Part shown: positions 6,905 through 14,817 of the stretch, one piece after another
Numbering within the stretch: position 1 is the first letter of the stretch
Layout: every line of letters starts with the position of its first letter
DNA from: DSOI01 sp041394885
Lineage (GTDB): Bacteria > Acidobacteriota > Terriglobia > Bryobacterales > Bryobacteraceae
Assembly: GCA_041394885.1 (NCBI GenBank)
Contig: JAWKHI010000072.1
Coordinates: forward strand, 1-21,016
Direction of reading: 5' to 3'
DNA length: 21,016 nucleotides
Made by a program: the position numbers and the translations under genes
Notes under the pieces: model-generated
Told to the model about the DNA's origin: nothing
What the model saw: the letters and a program-made list of their open reading frames with translations, nothing else
Database searches by the model: none

Positions 6905-9900
6905 TCAGCTCGCCAGAACCTCAAAGGCCTGCGGGCCGCAAATCTTCTCCACCTCCTCCACGAACTCCTTATCCGGCCGCACGCGCGTGCTCACATCGAG
7001 CACCACCGAAAAGTCCCGTTTCTCCAGACGCAGCCGGACCTCGGCTTCCCGGCTTGTGCTGAAACAAGGCGCTCAACGCCGGCGCGCCCCGCCCCGCTCA
7101 TGTTCAGATTCACGCGGATCGAAACCAGGCCTCGGCAGATTGATGCGAACCAAATCGAGCGGCGTTACTCCTTCACCGAGATTCGCGCTGGGCCGTTCCT
7201 CATCCGGAAGCGCCATGCCGCGAATCAGCACCGGACGGTCATCCACCAGATCCTGCTGGATTTGCTCGAACGCGGTGGCGAAACACATGCACTCACCCGG
7301 CCCAGCAGACTCTCGAGTTGGAACGACGCCCAGAGCTTTACCTTCTTGTTGCGGCGCCGCTGCATGCCGCCAATCGAGCCGCACAATGTTACCTGAGCCC
7401 CGCGCCCAGGCCTTTGAGCGTGGAGGAATCATGGGTGGCAAGGTCGCGGACTTTGTCCCCGGAACTCACCGCTGGATGCCCGGTGACATACGACGCCAGA
7501 TGGTCTCCTTCGCCGTCGGCCGCTTTTTCTTCTGCGTCCAATCGGGGACCTTCGCAGAGGATGCTCTTCCGCCTCACCGGTGGCGGAACGCCGCCGAACA
7601 ACCTACCTGGCCCGACGAGCGGTCACGCCAGGCGCGCTGCCCGGCTTCCATGGCCGGATCGAGCACGGCGAACAACTGGGCGCGATTGCCGGCGAGCGAA
7701 TCCATGGCGCCGGCCTTGATGAAACTCTCGATCATGCGCCGGTTCACCGCCCCGGCGTCCACGGCCTCGCAGAATTCGAACAAGCCGTGGCGATCCGCCG
7801 CCCTCTTGGCGCGCTTTGAGGATCGACTCGACCGCGTTGGCGCCCACGTTCTTTATCGCACCGAGACCGAAGCGGATCGAGTCGCCGGCCGGGGTGAAGT
7901 TGAGCGCCGAAGTGTTGATGTCGGGCGGCAGGACCTTGATGCCCATGTCGCGGCACTCGTTGATATACTTGACCACCTTCGCCGTGTTGCCGGTTTCCGA
8001 AGTCAGCAGCGCGCTCATGAATTCGATGGGGTAGTGGGCCTTCAGATAGGCGGTGATGTAGGCGAGATAGGCATAGGCGGCCGAGTGGGATTTGTTGAAG
8101 CCGTACTTGGCGAACTCCGCCATGAGGTCGAAGATCTTCTCGGCCTTCTTTTCCGGGATGTTCTTTGCCTTGGCGCCCGCGAGGAAGCGGACACGCTGCT
8201 TGTCCATCTCCTCCTGCTTCTTCTTGCCCATGGCGCGGCGCAGAATATCGGCCTCGCCGAGCGAATATCCGGCCACGATATTCGAGATCTGCATCACCTG
8301 TTCCTGGTAAACGATGACGCCGAAGGTCTCTTCGAGCACGGCTTTCAATTGAGGCAGCTCGTAGGTCACCTGCTTACGGCCGTGCTTGCGGTCGATGTAG
8401 TCGTCGATCATCTTCATCGGGCCGGGCCGGTAGAGGGCGTTGAGCGCGATGAGGTCGGTGAGGCGGTCCGGGACGTAGCGCCGGAGAATGTCTTTCATGC
8501 CGGGCGACTCGAACTGGAACACGCCGGAGGTGAAGCCCTTGGAAAAGATCTCGTAGGTCTGTGCGTCGTCAAGGACGATTTCCTCGATCACCACGTCTTC
8601 GCCGCGATGCTTCCGGATCAGTTCCACCGCATCGGTGATGATGGTGAGCGTGGTGAGACCCAGAAAGTCCATCTTGAGAAGCCCGAGTTTCTCGAGGCCC
8701 CCCATGTCGAACTGGGTCACGATTTCGTCGCGGTTTGTTTTGTAGAGCGGAACCAGTTGCTTCAACGGCTCCGATGAGATCACAACGCCGGCTGCGTGAA
8801 CGCCCGCGTTGCGGCACAACCCTTCCAGGCGTACCGCCAGATCGAGGACCCGGTCGATCTCCTGGTTCTGCGCCCGTTGCTCGCCGAAATTCGGCTCGAT
8901 CTCGAAGGCTTCCTTCAGCTTGATGTTGAGGGGCTGCGCCGGAACCAGCTTGGTGAGCTTTTCCACCTCGCCGAAACCCATGCCAAGCACCCGGCCAACG
9001 TCCTTGATCGCCGCGCGCGCGCCGAGCGTGCCGAAAGTGATGATCTGCGCCACGTACTCGCGGCCGTACTTTTCGTTGACGTACTGGATCACTTCGCCGC
9101 GCCGGTTGGTGCAGAAGTCGATATCGATGTCAGGCATCGAGACGCGTTCCGGATTGAGGAACCGCTCGAACAGCAGATCGTACTCGAGGGGATCGACGTC
9201 GGTGATCCCCATCGCGTAGGCCACCAGCGACCCCGCCGCGGAACCGCGGCCCGGGCCCACCGGTATGCTCATCGATTTCGCGTACCGGATGAAGTCCCAC
9301 ACGATCAGGAAGTACCCGGAGAACTTCATCTGCTGAATCATCCGGATTTCGGTTTCCAGCCGCTCCACGTAAACCGCGAGCGGATGCTTCAAGCGTCCCT
9401 TGGCGGCGAGTGCTTCCAGCCGCCCGCGCCGCTTCTCAAAGCCCTGCTGCGTGACGTAGGCGAAGTAGGAATCGATGGTCTGATTCTCGGGGACGTCGAA
9501 GCGCGGGAACGGCTCCTTCACCGGCTCGAGCTTCACTTGGCAGCGCTCGGCGATCTGCCAGGTGCGGTCGAGCGCGTCTTCCACCTCCCCGAACAACTGC
9601 ATCATCTCGGCCCGCGTCTTGAGGTAAAACGCCGGCGAGGAGAACTTCATGCGGTTCTCGTCCGAGAGCGTTTTGCCGGTGTTGATGCAAACCAGCACTT
9701 CCTGCGCCAACGCGTCATCCTTGCGCAGATAGTGCGAGTCATTGGTGGCCACCAGAGGAATACCCGTTTCGCCGGACATGCGGTAGAGGGCGGGCAGCAC
9801 GATGCGGTCCTGATCGAGCCCGTGATCCTGGAGCTCGAGGAAGAAGTTCTCCTTGCCGAAGATGTCGCGATACTCGTAGGCGATGCGCCGGGCGTCGTCG

Positions 9901-10358
9901 TAGCGCTCGGAAAGGATGTTCTCGTTGATGTCGCCGCGCAGGCAGGCCGACAGCGCGACAATGCCCTTGGAGTGCTGCGCCAGCAGATCTTTGTCGATCC
10001 GCGGCTTGTAGTAGAAGCCATCCAGATAGGCGGTGGAAACGAGGTTGGTGAGGTTGCGATACCCTTCCTGGTTCTCGCATAGCAGCACGAGATGGTTGTA
10101 GCGGTTGGAGTCGTTTTTCACCGACGACGATTGCTGCGACACGTAGACTTCGCAGCCAATCACGGGATGGACGCCTTTCGCCTTGGCCGTGTTGTAGAAC
10201 TCGACCGCGCCGAACAGATTCCCATGGTCGGTCATCGCCACCGAAGGCATGTTCTGCTCCACGGCGAGTTCCATCAGCCGCGAGATGTCGCAGGCGCCGT
10301 CAAGAAGCGAATAGTCGGTGTGGCAATGAAGGTGGACGAAGGGCTTGTCTGCGGCCAT
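6905..10358 (-). CDS. dnaE: DNA polymerase III alpha subunit; C-terminal quarter frameshifted
   Basis: This is the replicative polymerase catalytic subunit. ATG 10358 gives MAADKPFVHLHCHTDYSLLDG, the PHP domain, with metal-site residues H9, H11 and TDHGNLFG. The palm carries GPGRGSAAGSLVAY and MPDIDIDF (9,117-9,131), which holds the catalytic Asp pair, plus KMDFLGL with the third Asp. The fingers, the helix-hairpin region and GAIKNVGANAVESI follow. The clean frame then fails near 7,790 and stops at 7623. The rest (FEFCEAVDAGAVNRRMIESF, HLASYVTGHP, VRLDWRHAAAPQQEGKALG of the OB fold, KRDFSVVLDVSTRVRPDKEF) continues in other frames to TGA 6905. The span equals about 1,151 codons, normal for DnaE. 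No second dnaE is visible, so indels in an essential gene suggest sequence error. Its promoter faces the membrane-protein gene. Confidence 0.9.
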
Positions 10359-10364
10359 CGGTGG

Positions 10365-10393
10365 TTCAAATTCATTGTATCGTCCGTTATACT
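10365..10393 (+). promoter_or_regulatory. Possible promoter of the GT-C-like gene in the dnaE divergent region
   Basis: TTCAAA (10365-10370) and TATACT (10388-10393) are 17 bases apart. The -10 box is good and the -35 box matches four of six. On the opposite strand the same short region offers TATAAC and TACAAT as possible -10 boxes for dnaE, so the two promoters may overlap. Low certainty. Confidence 0.3.
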
Positions 10394-10413
10394 CGGAGGC
10401 TGGCTCGATCGCG

Positions 10414-12513
10414 GTGACGGCGGTTCTATACATCCTCCTTGGGGCGGCGATGCCGGTGGCTTCGAGTTACGCCGCCGGCCGGCTTCTGCTGGCGCGCACC
10501 GCGATCGACGTCCGCGGCGGCCAACTCGCCGCGGTGGCCTTTGTCACCGGCTCCGCGGTGATGAGCCTCGTCGTTTTCGCGCTGTGCGCCGCCGGCGCGG
10601 TTCACAAGGGCACGCTCATCGCGGCGGCCGCCATCCCCGTGGCGTGGGCGGCGCGGCGCGGATTGCTCCGTATCGCAGCCTCGGCGCCCGTGAGCCGCAG
10701 CCGGTCCGATTGGATTCTGCTCGCGCTGTTCGCCGTTTATGCCGCCCTGTACGCCGTCAACGCAATTGCGCCGGAAATCAGCCCCGACGGCAGCACGTAC
10801 CGGCTAGGACTCGTCGCACGCTACTATCGCGACCACGGCTTTCAACCCCTCACCACCAATATGTACGCCGCGCTCTCCCAAGGCGTCGAGATGCTGTATC
10901 TCATGGCGTGGCCGTTCGGGCGGCACTCGGCGGCGGCGGTGGTCCACTTCGTCTATCTGCTCGCGTTGGCGCGGCTGATGGCCGGTTTCGCGCGCCGCGC
11001 CGGGCTTGACGGGGCGGCTCTCGCGGCGGCGCTGATCGTGTTCGCGAGCCCGGTGGTCGGTGTGGACGCGACGAGCGCCTACAACGACGTGGCGGTGGCG
11101 GCCATCGTGTTTACGCTGTTCTTCCTGATCGAGTCTGGTTCGGAACCCGCGCCCGCTGGACTGCTCGCCGGTTTCGCATACGCGGCGAAGTACACCGCGT
11201 TTCTTGCCGTGCCATATATGCTCTGGCGGCTTCGCCTGCGCCCGATCGCCGCTGCCTGTGCCGCCGCTGCGATGTTGCCTTGGATCGCGAAGAACGCGAT
11301 TGTCTGGCACAATCCCTTCGCCCCGTTTTTCAACTCCTGGTTCCCGAATCCGTTCGTGCTGGTTTCCTTCGAGCAATACTATCGGGGCGAGATGGCCAAT
11401 CCAGGCGGCGCTGGTTTTGCGACGCTGCTCGCCGATTCGATCGCCGGAGGACAGATCAATCCAGGGATGCTCGGCGCTGTCTTCTTCGCCGCGCCCGTGG
11501 CCTTGCTCGCGATGCGAGACCGGCTGGGACGCCGGCTGCTCGCGGCCGCGGCCATATTCGGCATCGCGTTCGCCGCCAACAAGTCCGCGCGATTCCTCAT
11601 CCCCGCCGCGCCCTTCGTGGTGCTGGCGATCGCGCTCGCGCTCCGCCGCGCGCCGGTGCTGGTAACGGCGTTGGCCGTGGCCCAATGTGTCCTGGCTTGG
11701 CCGGCGCGATTGCCCGACACCGGCTTCCAGATTCGCGGCTGGCCGTGGAAGGCGGCGCTGCGCATCGCACCGGAAGACACCTACCGTGCCGAGCGCAGTT
11801 ACCAATACCGCGTGGCGCGTATGATCGAGCGGTCGGTCCCGCCGGGCGCGAAGGTATTCTCGACTTCGCCGGTGGCCGAAGCGTTCACCACCCGCGACGT
11901 CATCATCAGTTACTACTCCGCCGGGGCGCAGAGTCTGCACGACGTTGTATGGTCAGCCGCCACCGAGGACTATCGGCCCGTGGAGCGTGTTCGCTTCCAG
12001 ACACGGGCGCCTGCTCCGGTACCGCGAGTCCGTGTCGCGATCATAAGCGGCGAAAGCGATCGGGAGTGGATGGTCTCGCGCATCCGGCTATATCGCGGCG
12101 GCGTGGAACTGGCGCGGACGCCGTCATGGCGCATTGCCAGTTCCCATTTTCCATGGGCGCTCGACAACGCTTTCGATGAGCGTCCGCTCCGTGTCTGGCG
12201 CAGCGGCGACAAGGCGCGCGCGGGAATGTTCATCGAGGTGGCTTTCGGCCTTCCGGAGCGCGTCGACGAAGTGGTGATCGATCAACTCCCGGCCGGCGGT
12301 TTCGAACTCGGCCTTGACATCGAGGCGGATCGGACGGTGGAGACCGCTCCCTTCGCGGATCCGGCGCGCGCCGCCATCGGCGAGCTGAAGCATCGCGGCA
12401 TCGGCTACCTGCTCATTGACCGTGTCGCTGGGGGCCCCTGGGATCGAGCCCTCGCCGGCGCGCTTCCGCTGGTGGATTCGCTCCCCGAAGCAGCCGTCTA
12501 TCGAATCGAGTAG
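10414..12513 (+). CDS. Polytopic membrane protein, GT-C glycosyltransferase-like
   Basis: About 700 residues with roughly ten hydrophobic helices in the first 430 residues and a soluble C-terminal part of about 250. The first loop after a membrane helix carries APEISPDGSTYRLGLVARYYRDHG, an acidic motif placed where GT-C enzymes (ArnT/PMT/GT39 type) keep their catalytic Asp/Glu. PWIAKNAIVWHNPFAPFFNS resembles the KN..GNP.FPF motif common in bacterial GT-C proteins. The C-terminal segment (WALDNAFDERPLRVWRSG, GMFIEVAFG) looks like a discoidin-type beta-sandwich. GT-C enzymes use polyprenyl-phosphate sugars at the membrane; the acceptor here is unknown. I chose GTG 10414, which keeps the first helix; TTG at 10375 or 10345 would extend the N-terminus. 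GGAGG lies 14 bases upstream, which is long. The DapA-like gene follows after 13 bases. Confidence 0.65.
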   Translation: MTAVLYILLGAAMPVASSYAAGRLLLARTAIDVRGGQLAAVAFVTGSAVMSLVVFALCAAGAVHKGTLIAAAAIPVAWAARRGLLRIAASAPVSRSRSDWILLALFAVYAALYAVNAIAPEISPDGSTYRLGLVARYYRDHGFQPLTTNMYAALSQGVEMLYLMAWPFGRHSAAAVVHFVYLLALARLMAGFARRAGLDGAALAAALIVFASPVVGVDATSAYNDVAVAAIVFTLFFLIESGSEPAPAGLLAGFAYAAKYTAFLAVPYMLWRLRLRPIAAACAAAAMLPWIAKNAIVWHNPFAPFFNSWFPNPFVLVSFEQYYRGEMANPGGAGFATLLADSIAGGQINPGMLGAVFFAAPVALLAMRDRLGRRLLAAAAIFGIAFAANKSARFLIPAAPFVVLAIALALRRAPVLVTALAVAQCVLAWPARLPDTGFQIRGWPWKAALRIAPEDTYRAERSYQYRVARMIERSVPPGAKVFSTSPVAEAFTTRDVIISYYSAGAQSLHDVVWSAATEDYRPVERVRFQTRAPAPVPRVRVAIISGESDREWMVSRIRLYRGGVELARTPSWRIASSHFPWALDNAFDERPLRVWRSGDKARAGMFIEVAFGLPERVDEVVIDQLPAGGFELGLDIEADRTVETAPFADPARAAIGELKHRGIGYLLIDRVAGGPWDRALAGALPLVDSLPEAAVYRIE

Positions 12514-12526
12514 GATACAGAGTGTC

Positions 12527-13501
12527 ATGACAGACCGCCGCCACTTCCTTCGCATCCTCGGATCCGCCGCTGTCGCGCTGCCTGGCTTCGCCGGAGTGAG
12601 CAAGCCGCTTCGGGGAATCTTTCCCATCATGCAGACGCCTTACACGCCGGACGACAAGATCGATATGCCGGTGCTTGCCAAGCAGGTGGGCTTCCTCGAA
12701 AAGTGCGGCGTTCACGGCATGGTGTGGCCGCAACTGGCGAGTGAATACTACAACCTTACTCACGACGAGCGCATCGCCGGCGCGGAAGCGATCCTGGCGG
12801 CCGGCAAGGATGTGAAACCGGCGCTGGTGATCGGCGTGCAAGCCCAGCAGGCAGCCGAGGCCGCCGAATTCGCGCGGCACGCCACCAAACATGGGGCCAA
12901 CGCGCTCATCGCGTTGCCGCCGCGCGAAGAGACCGACTGGAACCGGATCTCCGCCTACTACAAAACCATCGGTGAGGCGACCCCGCTGCCGCTGTTCGTG
13001 CAGGCGATCGGCAAGGTGAGCGTGGAGAACATTATCGATCTTTCGCGCGCCGTTCCCACGTTGCGCTACATCAAGGATGAAGCCGGCCCCGTGCTGATGC
13101 GCATCAGCGAAGTGAAAAAGAAAGCCCCGGAACTGCATCCGTTCACCGGTGGCCACAGCCGGACGCTGGTCGACGAGATGATGCGCGGATCGGAAGGCAG
13201 CATGCCGGCGGCGGGCTGGGCCGATCTGAACGCCGCCGCTTGGGATGCCTTCCACGCGGGAGACCGCGACAAGGCTCTCGAGCTGACCGGCAAGTCACTG
13301 CTATGCGTATTGGCCGCGGAATCATACGGCCTGGGCGCGATCAAGTATGTGCTCCACCTGCGCGGCGTGTTTCCCACCTACACGGTTCGCCAGGGCAAGA
13401 CCCATCCCAACGAAAATTCGAAGACGTCGCCGCTCGATGAAAACGCCAAGCGCTCCATCCAGGCCGTCTACGAGCATGTGAAGCCTTACCTGAAAGGGTA
13501 G
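12527..13501 (+). CDS. Exported dihydrodipicolinate synthase/N-acetylneuraminate lyase superfamily protein
   Basis: 324 residues with a TIM-barrel pattern of the DapA/NanA family. The N-terminus MTDRRHFLRILGSAAVALPG is a twin-arginine (Tat) signal: RRHFLR, then a hydrophobic stretch. The Schiff-base lysine is present as YIKDEAG (K183). GGHSRTLVDEMMRGSEGSMPA matches the usual glycine-rich strand 8 region. The family Tyr in the ILYNVP motif is replaced (LPLFVQAIG, Gln159), and the GTTGE motif reads PQLASEYY, keeping only the Glu. It is therefore unlikely to be a lysine-pathway DapA and probably catalyses another aldolase or lyase reaction outside the cytoplasm. ATG 12527 is chosen because it gives the signal peptide and sits 13 bases after the membrane-protein stop, suggesting one transcript. 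Confidence 0.82.
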   Translation: MTDRRHFLRILGSAAVALPGFAGVSKPLRGIFPIMQTPYTPDDKIDMPVLAKQVGFLEKCGVHGMVWPQLASEYYNLTHDERIAGAEAILAAGKDVKPALVIGVQAQQAAEAAEFARHATKHGANALIALPPREETDWNRISAYYKTIGEATPLPLFVQAIGKVSVENIIDLSRAVPTLRYIKDEAGPVLMRISEVKKKAPELHPFTGGHSRTLVDEMMRGSEGSMPAAGWADLNAAAWDAFHAGDRDKALELTGKSLLCVLAAESYGLGAIKYVLHLRGVFPTYTVRQGKTHPNENSKTSPLDENAKRSIQAVYEHVKPYLKG

Positions 13502-13860
13502 GCGGGCGAGGCGGGCCGCCTACCCTTGACGGCGGTCATCCGCCAGGAGACGGAAAGCAAGTCATGCAACGCATCTCGCTCCACGCGCGCCAGCCGAACT
13601 AACACCACGGGATAACGTCGATAGTAATCGGTGAGATAGTAAGTCTCCGGAGCATCTTCGAGAAGGCGCGGGCGTTCTGCCACGTTGCACCTCACAACCA
13701 GCGTGTCCGGCTCCGCGGAGCGGTGCGTGGCCAGCCCCGCCACAAAGCATCCGCCCAGGCGCAGCACAGGAGATCCATCGTACTTCGTGGCGGCTTCGAC
13801 GCCCGGCAGCGAAAGCGCCACCTGGCTTGCTATTTCGTACGTGGCCATGGACGAAGACAT
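13486..13860 (-). CDS. MmcQ/YjbR family protein
   Basis: 124 residues matching the small MmcQ/YjbR fold (CyaY-like double-wing DNA-binding type). Seen: VALSLPGVEAATKYDGSPVLRLGGCFVAGLA near the N-terminus, DTLVVRCNVAERPRLLEDAPETYYLTDYYRRYPVV in the middle, and RDALHDLLSVSWRMTA at the end. The function of the family is not established; DNA binding has been proposed. The last dozen residues (KGRRPASPAYPFR) are encoded by the terminator-like inverted repeat and may not belong to the fold. The 3' end overlaps the convergent DapA-like gene by 16 bases. It starts 21 bases after the upstream 301-aa gene, so it is probably the last gene of that operon. ATG 13860 or 13848 are both possible starts. Confidence 0.75.
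   Translation of the reverse strand: MSSSMATYEIASQVALSLPGVEAATKYDGSPVLRLGGCFVAGLATHRSAEPDTLVVRCNVAERPRLLEDAPETYYLTDYYRRYPVVLVRLARVERDALHDLLSVSWRMTAVKGRRPASPAYPFR
13494..13527. terminator. Bidirectional terminator-like hairpin shared by convergent genes
   Basis: AAGGGTAGGCGG (13494-13505) and CCGCCTACCCTT (13516-13527) form a perfect 12-bp stem with a 10-base loop. It lies exactly where the DapA-like gene (plus) and the MmcQ/YjbR gene (minus) end head to head. The stem is strong but no U-rich tail follows on either strand, so it may need a helper factor or mainly protect mRNA ends. Confidence 0.6.
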
Positions 13861-13881
13861 CGCGGCAACCCGTATCCCGCC

Positions 13882-14787
13882 TCACTGATATAACGTCAAA
13901 TATATCTTCTTCTTTGCTCCCGGCGGACGCAACCCCAGGTTCGTACGTCCATCGAAAGTGGACTGGAAGACGTTGTACTCGTAGGTCTCATTGGTGCCGT
14001 CAGACCACTGGATACGCATCACACTGCCTTGCAACGTGTACTTTCCCTTGCTGACATCGGAGGTGGAATCGCCCTGCACGATCACTCCGAGGCCTGCCGT
14101 GTCGCCGTAGGTATGAGACCGCGTGGAGTAAAGCACCGTCCCATCGGCTTGAAACGTCCAGTACACGTAGGTGCTGTTGCTCAGCGACGCGCCGTTGCCG
14201 GAACTCCGCGTGTAATTCTCACGCCGCCATGTGTGCAGCAGCGCCGCGTCCACGTCGCGCTTGCGGGCGCGAAAGCTCGCGAAGATGGCCTTGGCGGCGG
14301 CCTCGCGCTTGGCCATGAGATCCTTTCGGGCGATGTGCGCGAGAAAGATGCCGGTTCCCTCATGCAGCACGACGTAGACCCGCGCGGCCACGGGTCCGGC
14401 GCCTGGCTTGGGCGAGGCCTCGAAGGGAATTACCGCACCGGCGCCGAGCGTGGTGGTGAGCGTCGTCACCTCCCCGGCGCGTTTCACCGGGCCGAGCAAC
14501 TGCCCCAATTGCTCCTCCAGATAGGCAATCACCTTCGGATCGCCGGGCGTGGCGATGCCCGCCGCCGATTCCGAACCGAGCAGGAATAGTTCGAGCGGCT
14601 GGCCTTTCTCGTCGGCCGCGAACCCGTCCGGCACCATCGCCACCAGACCACCTTCTTGCCGCGTCTGCCACGACGCCGGATACTCGAGCACGATGCCGCT
14701 CGGGTGGTCGAGCGTCTTCCCGGGTCCGCTCTGCGCCGTCAGCGCGAAGGGTACGGCTAGGGCGAGGATAACTGCGTGCCGAATCAT
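13882..14787 (-). CDS. Secreted protein of unknown function
   Basis: 301 residues from ATG 14787; a TTG five codons upstream (14802) is an alternative start. The first 20 residues (MIRHAVILALAVPFALTAQS) form a clear Sec signal peptide with an A-x-A-like cut site. Residues about 25-180 (HPSGIVLEYPASWQTRQE, LVAMVPDGF, FRARKRDVDAALLHTWRRE at the end) resemble PsbP/Mog1-like folds found in secreted proteins with a "P.GW" start. The last 115 residues (STYVYWTFQADGTVLYSTRSH, KGKYTLQGSVMRIQWSDGTNETYEY) look like a small beta-barrel of the lipocalin-like type seen in bacterial exported proteins. I recognise no enzyme motif. It starts 15-30 bases after the collagen-like gene and is followed by the MmcQ/YjbR gene, so it is likely cotranscribed. 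Confidence 0.75.
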   Translation of the reverse strand: MIRHAVILALAVPFALTAQSGPGKTLDHPSGIVLEYPASWQTRQEGGLVAMVPDGFAADEKGQPLELFLLGSESAAGIATPGDPKVIAYLEEQLGQLLGPVKRAGEVTTLTTTLGAGAVIPFEASPKPGAGPVAARVYVVLHEGTGIFLAHIARKDLMAKREAAAKAIFASFRARKRDVDAALLHTWRRENYTRSSGNGASLSNSTYVYWTFQADGTVLYSTRSHTYGDTAGLGVIVQGDSTSDVSKGKYTLQGSVMRIQWSDGTNETYEYNVFQSTFDGRTNLGLRPPGAKKKIYLTLYQ

Positions 14788-14817
14788 TGGCGTCTCTTTC
14801 AATCTCTTTCCTGCGAA

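Noticed and set aside
6822..10082. Very long plus-strand open frames (651 and 428 codons) opposite dnaE
   Set aside because: The minus strand encodes unmistakable DnaE motifs. The plus frames are rich in Arg, His, Leu and Val typical of antisense shadows in GC-rich DNA and show no family motif.
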